From Candidatus Collierbacteria bacterium CG_4_9_14_3_um_filter_43_16 (GTDB lineage Bacteria; Patescibacteriota; Microgenomatia; UBA1400; MFAQ01), in assembly GCA_002789895.1 (NCBI GenBank), contig PFUC01000009.1, forward strand, positions 1 through 19,936: a DNA stretch of 19,936 nt, read 5' to 3'. Each line of letters starts with the position of its first letter. The first letter of the stretch is position 1. Shown piece after piece: positions 7,285-15,403 of this stretch. Under the pieces are notes generated by a model. The model worked only from the letters and a program-made list of their open reading frames with translations, searched no databases and had not been told where the DNA came from. The translations under genes were made by a program, and so were the position numbers.

Positions 7285-8207
7285 TTTGTGAGCCGGTGTT
7301 TTAATAGTCGAAGATTGCCCAATAGAGTGATGCCGGCGATCACAGTGGCCGTAACGATAAGAGGGTATTTGTTAGAATAAAATTTCTTGTAGAAAATTTT
7401 CCAAGCATCAGTAGAGGCCTTGGCCACTTTTAAACGGTTAACTTTGCCGGAAATGGCTGTCTTGGCGTTTTCTTTTCTAAGACCTGAGGAGGCTCCCCTC
7501 AGATGAAGGGCGCCTACTTTGGGATAGTAAATTATTTTATAGCCTGCCTGATTTATACGATAACAGAGATCAATATCTTCTCCATAAAAAAAGTAGGTTT
7601 CGTCCCACCTACCGATCTGACGGAATAACTTGGAAGGCATCATTAGGTACGAACCGGCGGCAACGGGAATCTGATGAATTCTATTGAGACTGCGGTTGCC
7701 TAAGTGGTAACTATTAAGGAAGATTGATTTTGGAAAAAGACCTGAAAGACCGGAGAACTTGGTAAAAGCGGCCCAGGGAGTCGGGAATCCACGATGGTTA
7801 TCGTGGTCGATGGTTCCATCCTTGAGGAAAAGCTTGATGGTGACGGCTCCCACCCTGGGATGATCTTTGAGAAACTTGCAAGGTTTAACCAGGCTATACC
7901 GCTTAACAACAGTATCGGAGTTTAAGAAGAGAAGATGTTTAGCGTCACTACTTTCAGCCCCGATATTGTTACCCCGGGCAAAACCGAGATTCTCCGAATT
8001 GGCTATAGTTAGAAGGTTGGAATATTTTTTCTCCATTCGACCAAGAAGTTCCAAACTTCCGTCCTTAGAAGCATTATCAACCACAATAACCTGTAGACCA
8101 TCTTTGGGCCGGTCGGCCTTAAAAACCGAGTTAAGACAGTCTTCCAATAACTGCTTGGTATTGTAATTGACAATAATTACCGCCAAATCATATTTAAATT
8201 TTTTCAT
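7281..8207 (-). CDS. Glycosyltransferase family 2, rhamnosyltransferase (WbbL) type
   Basis: Inverting GT-A enzyme. Seen: the N-terminal VIIVNYNTKQLLEDCLNS block, VVDNASKDGS (42-51), ENLGFARGNN (72-81), the DxD-type metal motif N96-S-D-T99, and FFYGEDIDLCYR (206-217) with the likely catalytic acid pair E210-D211, followed by HLRGAS. These marks match the WbbL-like subgroup that often transfers rhamnose or a related sugar. A hydrophobic segment near the C-terminus (about 282-297), flanked by basic residues, probably attaches it to the membrane. It overlaps both neighbours by ATGA. Specificity is not proven; no rhamnose synthesis genes are in the window. Confidence 0.92.
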   Translation of the reverse strand: MKKFKYDLAVIIVNYNTKQLLEDCLNSVFKADRPKDGLQVIVVDNASKDGSLELLGRMEKKYSNLLTIANSENLGFARGNNIGAESSDAKHLLFLNSDTVVKRYSLVKPCKFLKDHPRVGAVTIKLFLKDGTIDHDNHRGFPTPWAAFTKFSGLSGLFPKSIFLNSYHLGNRSLNRIHQIPVAAGSYLMMPSKLFRQIGRWDETYFFYGEDIDLCYRINQAGYKIIYYPKVGALHLRGASSGLRKENAKTAISGKVNRLKVAKASTDAWKIFYKKFYSNKYPLIVTATVIAGITLLGNLRLLKHRLTK

Positions 8208-9403
8208 TTTTTACGGAGTTTATTGTAGAGGGAGTCCAGGTCCTTGGCGATTATCCGCCAATCGAATTTCTTTTCGACATGGTGTCTGGCCGACAAAGCT
8301 AACCGCTCTGCCAAGCGGGGTGATTTTATCACTTTTACCAATAAATCGGCAATGTTGGGTGGCTGGTTGCCAATTAGGACGTGCTTTTTATCTTCGACCA
8401 TAAGACCCTCGACCCCCACTTTGGTGGATACGATTGGCAATTGGCTAGCCATGGCCGCCAGGTTCTTGAGCCGAGTTCCACCTGGACCCTTGATGGTGGA
8501 GGCAAAGACAGTAGCGTCGTGCCAGGCATCGACTAGAGTTTTGCTATCTTCCTCGGGCACAGATTTGACCAAGATATCTTGGTCCCTAATTTCCGAAATT
8601 TCCTTCGGCACATGCTGCCCAATGATCCAGAGTTTGACCCCCTCAACTTTCTTCTGGACTAGCGGAAATACTTTATTGATCAATAAGTAGGCCGCCTCGA
8701 CGTTTTGCAACCATTTAAAATTACTAATCAGCAAAATGGCCTTTTCTTTGGTATTCCAATTGGTTTTCTTTCTAAACAGATCTAGATTTACCCCGTTGGG
8801 TATGATTTCGACAAACATTTCAGGCTCAAGTTTCAGCATTTCTCTTTTATCTGCCTCGGAAACAGCCACTACTTGTGAAGCTTTTCGCCAATAGTACCTC
8901 TCAGAATACTTCATTTTTTCGACGTCAATTTGAAGTAAGGGCTTTATGTACCAAGGAGCCGTTTCGTTGACATAGTGCTGATAAACGAGGTATTCGATCG
9001 TTTGGTCTACAAGAATAATGGGTAAGTTCGTTTTGGGAATACTGGGCATGACATAAAAGGTTTCGGCGTGAACTAAATCATACTCTCCTGTTTCCAACTC
9101 TTTCGTGACTGCCTCTTTGACACCGGGAGCAAAATTTCGAACAATTAAAAAGGGGTCAAACGAAAAACCCGTCTTAAGAATATTCTTCAAGGTCCAGGGT
9201 GTGGCACTTCTTTGAAATGTCATTACCTTCTGGCAATATTTCAGCAAATGCTTGATGTTTTTGTTTTCTTTGGGATCCTTAATAAGAGACACTAAAGTAA
9301 TCTCATGGTTTTTACACAAGTATTTGAGTAGATTTTGCGTCCTTATCTGCCCTCCGGAGCTATCCGGATAGGGAAGATAGGGGGTGAGCATGAGGATCTT
9401 CAC
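8204..9403 (-). CDS. GT4-like glycosyltransferase with a changed donor-site motif
   Basis: A GT-B protein of 399 residues. The N-domain begins KILMLTPYLPYPDSSGGQIRT (residues 2-22), the form seen in GT4 enzymes acting on a range of sugars. An acceptor-domain VHAE motif (111-114), VAVSEADKREM, IPNGVNLDLF (201-210) and a donor-domain ISNFKWLQNVEAA follow. Where most GT4 enzymes have E-x7-E, this one reads GPGGTRLKNLAAMA (306-319): the first Glu is absent, as in the GTRLK subgroup, and the second, usually Glu in RLKILEAMA, is Ala. It may use a different residue or have altered activity. The start is GTG at 9403, overlapping the upstream stop by GTGA. The sequence is otherwise intact, so it is not an obvious pseudogene. 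Confidence 0.87.
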   Translation of the reverse strand: MKILMLTPYLPYPDSSGGQIRTQNLLKYLCKNHEITLVSLIKDPKENKNIKHLLKYCQKVMTFQRSATPWTLKNILKTGFSFDPFLIVRNFAPGVKEAVTKELETGEYDLVHAETFYVMPSIPKTNLPIILVDQTIEYLVYQHYVNETAPWYIKPLLQIDVEKMKYSERYYWRKASQVVAVSEADKREMLKLEPEMFVEIIPNGVNLDLFRKKTNWNTKEKAILLISNFKWLQNVEAAYLLINKVFPLVQKKVEGVKLWIIGQHVPKEISEIRDQDILVKSVPEEDSKTLVDAWHDATVFASTIKGPGGTRLKNLAAMASQLPIVSTKVGVEGLMVEDKKHVLIGNQPPNIADLLVKVIKSPRLAERLALSARHHVEKKFDWRIIAKDLDSLYNKLRKK

Positions 9404-10824
9404 TTGAGGATAAGTTTAATGATAATGAAGCGATCTGTTTTTTCAATTAATATGTATTTTTTCTCTAGAGCGCGGGCTTCGTCATCGTAAACAACTGAGA
9501 CATAGTAAGAAGCCCCTTTGGCCATTTTATCTTCGATATCGTAACCTATTGGCCAACCGGAGCGATGGGTTTGATAAAGAAAAGCAGTATCACCGTTGTA
9601 GGGTGCGATCACTTTGACGTCTTTGGGGGTTAGTCTTTCGACTTCTTTTCCAGCCTCGACTATCGGCCAATTGTTGATCTGATAATAACCTTTTATTTCG
9701 TACCAGGAAAGAGAAATCATAGCGACTAAGAATATGGTCGTCATCAGAATAGTAAGAAAGCGGGAATAAATAGTCCTGGATAAGCTTAAGACCAAGGCAA
9801 CCCCTTTGGCCAAAATAAAACAGATAAAGGGAATAATAATGGCTTGATAATAATCATGCTGGACGTTTCCACCTGCAACTATCGAGAAATAAAGTAAGAT
9901 ACCGATAGCCCAGAGCCAGTACGAAACCCCTTCTCTCTTGGGTTTGGCAATCAGTCCGAGCATAAGAAACGTCGTACCATAAACACCCAAAATTAGCTTG
10001 CCGATTCTTTCACTAAATAGCCATCTGAACCACGCAGGGCGAAAGCGGATGCCGCTCGAATTTAAAAGCCAATCACTGGCCGGAATGCCAGTAGGATAGC
10101 TGAGAATATGGTACCTCCACCAAATAAAGGGAGAAATGCCTACAATGCTAAACAAGACGACATCCAAAACGCTTAGCTCTGCCTTTGCCCAGGAACGGAA
10201 TACGATGGCTGCATGAGGAAGAGCAAAGAAAACGGCGAAGGGTTTGACCAGAATTGTAATAGCAAAAAGAGCTGCGCTAGCTGTGAGATATAGTCTTTTC
10301 TTGACTCCTACACTTTCAGACATTTTGATGAGATACCAATACGAGGCCAATAGGGAGGCAATCATAAGGGGTTCCGGCAAAATTACTCTCGAATAATAAA
10401 TATTAAAGGGAAGTATGGCCATAAAAAGAGCGGCCACAATACCCACAAAGGATCCCGAGAGTTTTCTGCTTATTAAATAGACAAAGTAGATTGAGATGAG
10501 TGATAAGAAAACCGAAGTGAGACGGCCTGCTTTATCAATGCCCCAAGCGGGGTGAACTTGATAGACACCATAGTGAAGAAGGTTATAAAGTGGAAATTCG
10601 ACCATACGGTAACCATTCGGATTGTCTTTACCTGACTGGATATTGGAGTTGTCGTGATAGGTGGGAACAATAAGGTTGACTCCTTTTTCGATAAAGTTTC
10701 TACTGACCGAGGCCGTGTCCGCCTGACGAAAAGAGTGCCAATCAGCGACCGGATTATCGATTTTATAAAGCCTCAGAAAGAACGCGAGAACCAATATCGA
10801 AAGAATAAGAATCTTCTTAATCAT
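9400..10824 (-). CDS. GT-C membrane glycosyltransferase (PMT/ArnT-like, GT39-related)
   Basis: A polytopic membrane protein of 474 residues with about nine or more hydrophobic segments and a soluble C-terminal tail (about 390-474). After the first helix, the first external loop carries DWHSFRQADTASVSRNF (D28 and D36 are candidate catalytic acids), and later YYSRVILPEPL (about 148-158), both typical of this GT-C group. Such enzymes use polyprenyl-phosphate-linked sugars and act on the outer face of the membrane. It lies directly downstream of the polymerase-like gene with an ATGA overlap, and its stop overlaps the next GT4 start. The DPM1-like protein encoded at 18401-19123 is a candidate donor-maker. 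The acceptor, glycan or protein, is unknown. Confidence 0.85.
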   Translation of the reverse strand: MIKKILILSILVLAFFLRLYKIDNPVADWHSFRQADTASVSRNFIEKGVNLIVPTYHDNSNIQSGKDNPNGYRMVEFPLYNLLHYGVYQVHPAWGIDKAGRLTSVFLSLISIYFVYLISRKLSGSFVGIVAALFMAILPFNIYYSRVILPEPLMIASLLASYWYLIKMSESVGVKKRLYLTASAALFAITILVKPFAVFFALPHAAIVFRSWAKAELSVLDVVLFSIVGISPFIWWRYHILSYPTGIPASDWLLNSSGIRFRPAWFRWLFSERIGKLILGVYGTTFLMLGLIAKPKREGVSYWLWAIGILLYFSIVAGGNVQHDYYQAIIIPFICFILAKGVALVLSLSRTIYSRFLTILMTTIFLVAMISLSWYEIKGYYQINNWPIVEAGKEVERLTPKDVKVIAPYNGDTAFLYQTHRSGWPIGYDIEDKMAKGASYYVSVVYDDEARALEKKYILIEKTDRFIIIKLILK

Positions 10825-12143
10825 TTTGATTGTGTGCTAAATGCTAATCCCATAAAAGCCCAAAAAAGTATCGCTATTTTACTAGACTCAAAAACATCAA
10901 TAAAGGTAGCGGTAGATAAGAAAGAAATAAAAATACCGATAGCCGAAATAATAATTATTTTGTCCACCCCGGACGATTGGTTGATCCTGTAAAACAAGAA
11001 CTTGCCGATGCTTAGCAGAAGAGCCAGGAAAGCGAGGAGTCCCAAAAGCCCGGTTTCACCCAATGCTCGTAAGTAATCATTGTCCGTCGCCAAACTAATC
11101 GATGAGTAGCCGGTCCCAAATAAGGGGCTTTTGTAAAAAGCCCGAACGGCTCTTGGCCACTCTACGTTGAGACGGATACTGGTGGATATGTCTAGTGGAG
11201 TTGTCGGTACAGGTGTTGGTGCGAAGTTCTTAGTTGTTTGTGCGGCGTGAGCGGGTTGAATTAACAACTGAGAAGATCGTGAAGAGAGGAACCGAAAAAT
11301 GCTATTGAAACGGCTAATATACTGAGATGAAGTGGCAATGAAGGCAAAAATCAAACAGATGAAAACGAGTCCCAGTAGATATCTCCGGTAGAGATAACAA
11401 ACTATACAAACGGAGAATACTAAGCCGACAAGCGAAATCCTGGAACCGGCCTGCATAAAAAGCCAAAGGAAAGCAACAAATAAAGCCATAAAGGGCAGTC
11501 GTCTCAGCCAGGCATTTATCGAGGCACTGATGGCTACAAGGAAGGTGAGCATCATGGTAAGGTAGACGGCCAAATCATAGTGACCGGCAAAGGTACTATT
11601 TAGGGTAACTCCGGGACGTAGAAACATGGCAATACCCTTGCTTGATTCGGCGTTCATAGTGGAAATAACTGGTGCACCAAAATAAATCTGAGCGATACCG
11701 TACAAAAATACTCCAATAGCCGGAAATATAGATAATTCCAAAAAATAACGGCGGGTCCCCAGCTCCTTACCCGCCCAATAAATGAGGAAGAAAACGGACA
11801 TGTACTCAAAACGTCTGGCTAAATGAAGCAAGACAAGGAGAGGTTCGACGTTCTTGGTGATTAGTATGGCAGAAAGGCTGGACACTAAGGTGACAAAGAA
11901 AAAGACTCCGAACTGAAAAGATATCGGAGGGAACTTGATTTTTTTTTGTACCATGAGTCGAAGAAGGAAAACACACCAAACCAAGGCAATCAGAAAATCT
12001 TCGGCTCTAATCGCCACATAAGTCAAGGGGAGGGTAAATAGAGGGAATTTTGGGTACAACGGAATAAAGATAAGTACCGCCGCAAATAAATATTTATAAA
12101 ATGTATCCAAGAGATTGTAGGTAGGCTCGGCGAGCTTTTTCAT
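10821..12143 (-). CDS. O-antigen ligase/polymerase-like membrane protein (Wzy/WaaL family)
   Basis: An integral membrane protein of about 440 residues and ten or more helices with a Wzy_C-type domain. The long external loop runs from about residue 290 to 345 and ends in RLNVEWPRAVRAFYKSPLFG (about 324-343), followed by GYSSISLATDNDYLRALGETGLLGLLAF, the standard family ending. RPGVTLNSTFAGHYDLA (176-193) supplies the Arg and His seen near the active site of ligases. It would polymerise repeat units or transfer finished glycan from undecaprenyl pyrophosphate outside the membrane; the two roles cannot be separated by sequence. The ATG at 12143 (a GTG sits one codon earlier) has AAAGG very close upstream. 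Its start lies 50-53 bases inside the end of the preceding GT2 gene, the longest overlap in the array. Confidence 0.9.
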   Translation of the reverse strand: MKKLAEPTYNLLDTFYKYLFAAVLIFIPLYPKFPLFTLPLTYVAIRAEDFLIALVWCVFLLRLMVQKKIKFPPISFQFGVFFFVTLVSSLSAILITKNVEPLLVLLHLARRFEYMSVFFLIYWAGKELGTRRYFLELSIFPAIGVFLYGIAQIYFGAPVISTMNAESSKGIAMFLRPGVTLNSTFAGHYDLAVYLTMMLTFLVAISASINAWLRRLPFMALFVAFLWLFMQAGSRISLVGLVFSVCIVCYLYRRYLLGLVFICLIFAFIATSSQYISRFNSIFRFLSSRSSQLLIQPAHAAQTTKNFAPTPVPTTPLDISTSIRLNVEWPRAVRAFYKSPLFGTGYSSISLATDNDYLRALGETGLLGLLAFLALLLSIGKFLFYRINQSSGVDKIIIISAIGIFISFLSTATFIDVFESSKIAILFWAFMGLAFSTQSK

Positions 12144-13053
12144 CACCTTTGATTATCCCAAATATTAACAACCTAAGCAACGAACCGATGAAAAAGGCAA
12201 ACTTTACCAATGGGAGCTGCCAGGTCTGTTTGTGCTTCTTCCAAAAGTAGATCATATTTTTTATCTCGCTCGTAATGGCGAGAATAGAACCTCCTGAAGC
12301 ACCGCCCAGATGGATGATTGCCGGGGTGTCGGAGTAGTAAGTTTTGTACTCTAGTTTCCGGATGCGATAACAAAGCTCCATCTCTTCGGTATACATAAAG
12401 ATATTCTTATCAAAACCACCAACCTCCTCAAAAATATTTTTCTTTACCATCATAAAAGCCCCGGTAACCCAGTCTGGATAATTTTCTACTATCCCGGACT
12501 TAACCCGGGTATCTTTCTTTAAAAAAAACTGATGCCAAAAAAAGAAACCGGGTTCGTGGGGATGAATTGACTTGATCAGATCACCAATGAATGGCAGATC
12601 ATCAATAAAGAATTGCCAGGCCAGTAGACGGCCGAGTGTCGGGAAATGACCCCCAGACGGTTGATGGGTTTTGTCGCCGTTCAAAAGCTGGCAGGAGTAG
12701 ACTCCGGATTCTGGATGTGCCTTAAAATTTTCCAGAGCATTTTTTATCGCGTTATTGAAGATTAAAGTATCGGAGTTAATGAACAACAGATACTCCCCTT
12801 TGGCCCTATCGGCCCCTCGGTTGTTACCCCGACCAAAACCCAGATTTTCTTTGGCGTCTATCAGAATAAGCTCTGGGCGTTTCTTGGAAAAATTATGAAG
12901 CATTTTCAAGGAGCCATCCATAGAGCCGTTTTCAACGACAATGATTTCGAAATTAATACCTTTGGTGTATTTGACGATAGATTCCAAACAATCTCGCATG
13001 ATCTGTTTGGTATTGTAGGAAATGGTGATGATGGAGAGATCGATTTTTGACAT
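12094..13053 (-). CDS. Glycosyltransferase family 2 (WbbL-like) with a repeat-like insert
   Basis: GT-A enzyme of 319 residues with ITISYNTKQIMRDCLES at the N-terminus, VVENGSMDGS (39-48), ENLGFGRGNN (69-78), metal motif N93-S-D-T96, DWVTGAFMMV (194-203), the acidic YTEEMELCYR (221-230) and HLGGASGG (248-255). A hydrophobic stretch (about 284-301) near the C-terminus probably anchors it to the membrane. Residues 181-188 (DTRVKSGI) are encoded by a palindrome like the intergenic repeats near 850, just before the conserved DWVTGA block, which suggests a tolerated insertion in a surface loop. The ATG at 13053 follows the previous stop by six bases; no ribosome binding site is seen. Its 3' end overlaps the polymerase start. 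Confidence 0.9.
   Translation of the reverse strand: MSKIDLSIITISYNTKQIMRDCLESIVKYTKGINFEIIVVENGSMDGSLKMLHNFSKKRPELILIDAKENLGFGRGNNRGADRAKGEYLLFINSDTLIFNNAIKNALENFKAHPESGVYSCQLLNGDKTHQPSGGHFPTLGRLLAWQFFIDDLPFIGDLIKSIHPHEPGFFFWHQFFLKKDTRVKSGIVENYPDWVTGAFMMVKKNIFEEVGGFDKNIFMYTEEMELCYRIRKLEYKTYYSDTPAIIHLGGASGGSILAITSEIKNMIYFWKKHKQTWQLPLVKFAFFIGSLLRLLIFGIIKGDEKARRAYLQSLGYIL
12491..12512. repeat. REP-like palindrome inside the GT2 gene
   Basis: On the minus strand CCCGG and CCGGG form a 5-bp stem around GTTAAGT, with outer AT/AT pairs and one bulged base. The sequence resembles the repeat class with a CCCGGGTCAAGCCCGGG-like core, related to the type A repeat at 846-876. It is read in frame as DTRVKSGI (residues 181-188 of the GT2). 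Origin by insertion is inference; the palindrome itself is seen. Confidence 0.5.
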
Positions 13054-13059
13054 CGGTAC

Positions 13060-13656
13060 TTATTTGATGGATCCCCGCATTCGCGAGGATGACAGAGTGC
13101 GTAAAAAAGATAAATATACTAGGTAACCTGAGGGAAAAACCAAGGACCAAATGAGCAGTCTTGCCCACACGGGGGAGTACGCCGGTCTCAGAGTAATTTT
13201 GGCATCATAAACAACTCCATGAAGTGATATCTTGGGTACATCACTTTTAGCCAAAGTTGCAAATCTGGGGGCATTCTTTGGCTCCCAACCATTTACAAAA
13301 AGTGATTCCCGAAAAGGATATACAATTTCTTCAAGATAGTTACTGTTTAACTGATCACGTACCAGCTCATAAGCCTCCTCAACACGATAATTCAATCGAT
13401 AACTAGGAAGAGCGATGTTTCCCAATTTGATGACAAACTTCGACTGGAGGTCGGATAAAACCTGACTGCGAGTGAGATTGGAATAATAACCTTTTTGATC
13501 CGGATGTTGCCAAGTATCCCCCGCCTCGTCGGATAAGGTCGATGATGCGAGATCCGGAAGAGAGGGTGACGGAAGAACCAAATAAACAACACCGATAATG
13601 AAAATAATAATCACCAACAGTACCACCAGATTCGCAATGACGACTGTTTTCTTCAT
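13060..13656 (-). CDS. Unknown two-TM protein with an extracytoplasmic domain
   Basis: A 198-residue protein I cannot assign to a named family. It has a hydrophobic helix at residues 5-28 just after KK, a soluble stretch (29-165) containing GDTWQHPDQKGYYSNLTR (46-63) and many aromatic residues, and a second hydrophobic helix (about 166-185). The topology suggests most of it is outside the membrane, with both ends inside. The last residues, SSSRMRGSIK, are encoded by a REP-like palindrome, so the original C-terminus was probably different and the stop codon lies just beyond the repeat. Its start overlaps the acyltransferase stop by ATGA, and it lies among glycan genes, so a role in assembly, export or modification of the polymer is a reasonable guess from context only. 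Confidence 0.75.
   Translation of the reverse strand: MKKTVVIANLVVLLVIIIFIIGVVYLVLPSPSLPDLASSTLSDEAGDTWQHPDQKGYYSNLTRSQVLSDLQSKFVIKLGNIALPSYRLNYRVEEAYELVRDQLNSNYLEEIVYPFRESLFVNGWEPKNAPRFATLAKSDVPKISLHGVVYDAKITLRPAYSPVWARLLIWSLVFPSGYLVYLSFLRTLSSSRMRGSIK
13066..13096. repeat. REP-like palindrome forming the 3' end of a gene
   Basis: The core at 13071-13090 folds as ATCC-c-CGC, a 4-base loop, GCG-a-GGAT: seven pairs and one mismatch. Together with the following GACAGA it matches the common GTCATCCCCGCGAAAGCGGGGATCCA type of bacterial repeat. In one minus-strand frame it reads S-V-I-L-A-N-A-G-I-H, close to the well-known VIPAKAGIQ peptide of this repeat class; in the gene frame it reads SSSRMRGSI. 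It lies at the junction of the unknown membrane protein and the next GT2 gene. Confidence 0.75.
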
Positions 13657-14288
13657 TGGAAGAGTCGTGGTCTACCTAAGCGGTATTGATATTTCTTGTG
13701 CTGTCTTTCTCCGATTAACTTGGCCGGGACTCCCCCGACTATAGATCCATTTGGTACATCCTTAGTTACCACTGCCCCACCCGCAACCACCGCTCCATCC
13801 CCGATTTTCACTCCGGGCATAATAATCACCCGAGGACCAATAAAACAATAATCCCCGATGGTGACTGGCTCTTCGATGGCATTAAAATCGAGACTGTCCA
13901 GATCATGTTCGGAGTTGTAAATCATCAGTTGAGAGGCAATATCGGTATGACTTCCGATGGACACTCTGGCTCGCCCATCTATGAAAGCGTGATCTCCGAT
14001 AATGGTATCCTCTCCAATTGAAATATTTTTCGGTTGGTAGAATCGAGCCCCCATGTGGAAAGTAGAACTCCGTCCGAGCTTGATTCCGGCAATAAGATAA
14101 ATAAGTTTTCTGATAAAGTGACTGGGAATATAGCCGACAATCCATAGAAAAAATAATTCTATATCCAGAACATAATTGCCAAAACGGTTAGTTATTTTGC
14201 CTACCGCAGTATTCAAGGGCAGTTTGTGATCATCCTTATCGATAAACTCCACACCTTTAGGGGAAAAGCGTAAATTGCTTATTTTCAT
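13653..14288 (-). CDS. Hexapeptide-repeat (left-handed beta-helix) acyltransferase
   Basis: Probable O-acetyltransferase that decorates a sugar using acetyl-CoA. The left-handed beta-helix repeats start near residue 70 and include ISIGEDTIIGDHAFID (89-104), VSIGSHTDIAS (109-119), VTIGDYCFIGPRVIIMPGVKIGDGAVVAGGAVVTKDVP (in pieces, 142-179) and the usual end GSIVGGVPAKLIG (181-193). The loop NSEHDLDS (125-132) carries the likely catalytic H128, as in the maltose/galactoside acetyltransferase and WcaF group. An N-terminal extension of about 65 residues includes a hydrophobic stretch (42-58), which may place it at the membrane. It overlaps both neighbours by ATGA. Acetyl is the likeliest acyl group but this is inferred. 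Confidence 0.9.
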   Translation of the reverse strand: MKISNLRFSPKGVEFIDKDDHKLPLNTAVGKITNRFGNYVLDIELFFLWIVGYIPSHFIRKLIYLIAGIKLGRSSTFHMGARFYQPKNISIGEDTIIGDHAFIDGRARVSIGSHTDIASQLMIYNSEHDLDSLDFNAIEEPVTIGDYCFIGPRVIIMPGVKIGDGAVVAGGAVVTKDVPNGSIVGGVPAKLIGERQHKKYQYRLGRPRLFQ

Positions 14289-15400
14289 ATATTTTTTAAC
14301 ACAGATATAATCCGTTGAGCCGAAGTGTCCCAGTCGAAACGTTTGGTGTTTTCCTTACCCGCCTTCACGATTTTTCCCTTGGCGCTGGTCGACAGTGACA
14401 GAACTTTCTCTAATGCTAGTTTGATACTTTCTACCGAGTTGGGATCTTCGATATAAATGCCAGACTCTCCTGCGACTTCGGGAAGCGAGCTGACCTGGGA
14501 AATGACGACCGGAACTCCAACGGCTTGGGCCTCGACGACTGGAATTCCAAAACCTTCGTAGAGACTGGGGAGCACGAAGGCGCGGCTGGCTTTGATGAGT
14601 GCTGGTAAATCTTCTGTGGGTGCAAAACCGGTAAAAATAACCCGGTTGGCTATTTCTAACTTCCTAGCTTGGTCCAGTATCTGATCGTATAACCAACCCC
14701 TCTTCCCGACTATAACCAGCTTGAGACGAGTTTCCTTGAGTTTGGAAAAAGCCTCAATTAATCTTGAAATATTTTTCCTTGGTTGTAGAGTACCCCAATA
14801 GAGCAAAAAGCTGCCATTGATAATATATTTTTTTCTGACAGACACCTGCTTCGTCATGGGAACCTTTCCGTGGAACATTTCTTTGTCGTAGGCAGGATAA
14901 ACCACTTCAATTTTTTCAGGACTAGTGCCATATACTTTGGTGATTTCATTTTTACTAAATTCGGAAATGGTAAAAATTTTTTGGGCTTTCTTGACCGAGA
15001 TCGGGGTCCATTTTTTTAACTGATTAATGTCGTAATCGGTGAAATACTTGGTACCAAATCTCTCAAAAGACAAATCCATTAAAAAAATGGCGCTTTTGAC
15101 TGGAGAAAATATCGGAGCATAATGGCTAGGAGAAAAGAGAATGTCAATTTTGGGTTGGCCGAACCAAAGTCGTTTGGTGAGACTGGTGAGCACCCAAGCT
15201 TTCTTTGAACCAAAAATCTCGTAAGTTAACTTGTCCGAGGACGGAGGCATATCCGGAAGTGGCCGCTCTTTACCCAGAGCAATAATTTTGTCACCCTCTG
15301 GCAAATTTTTGACTATAGCCACAAAAATATTGTAAGCCACCTGATTGACCCCGACACGTTGAGGAATATTAGCTTCGTTGATATCAAATCCTATATTCAT
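14285..15400 (-). CDS. Glycosyltransferase family 4 (GT-B)
   Basis: GT4 enzyme of 371 residues. The N-domain starts MNIGFDINEAN and includes GVNQVAYNI; LFSPSHYAP (88-96), the FTISEFSKNEI block (143-153) and the donor-domain YWGTLQPRKNISRLIEAF (201-218) follow. The active-site motif is complete: E282-GFGIPVV-E290, then SLPEVAGESGIYIEDP. The short N-domain, with few residues before the conserved HxDL-like position (here FLMDLSFERF), is typical of the IGIDAR-type subgroup. Its ATG is three bases after the stop of the upstream GT4, and its stop overlaps the acyltransferase start. It resembles the upstream neighbour in layout, so the two may have arisen by duplication, but identity over the N-domain is low. 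Confidence 0.92.
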   Translation of the reverse strand: MNIGFDINEANIPQRVGVNQVAYNIFVAIVKNLPEGDKIIALGKERPLPDMPPSSDKLTYEIFGSKKAWVLTSLTKRLWFGQPKIDILFSPSHYAPIFSPVKSAIFLMDLSFERFGTKYFTDYDINQLKKWTPISVKKAQKIFTISEFSKNEITKVYGTSPEKIEVVYPAYDKEMFHGKVPMTKQVSVRKKYIINGSFLLYWGTLQPRKNISRLIEAFSKLKETRLKLVIVGKRGWLYDQILDQARKLEIANRVIFTGFAPTEDLPALIKASRAFVLPSLYEGFGIPVVEAQAVGVPVVISQVSSLPEVAGESGIYIEDPNSVESIKLALEKVLSLSTSAKGKIVKAGKENTKRFDWDTSAQRIISVLKNI

Positions 15401-15403
15401 AGA

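Noticed and set aside
7867..8403. Plus-strand open frames opposite the GT2 and GT4 genes
   Set aside because: They are complementary shadows of strongly supported minus-strand genes and have no recognisable domain.
13625..13645. Repeat-like sequence (GTCATTGCGAATCT) in the start of the two-TM gene
   Set aside because: It resembles the beginning of the type B repeat, but has no second arm, and it encodes an ordinary membrane helix; chance is sufficient.
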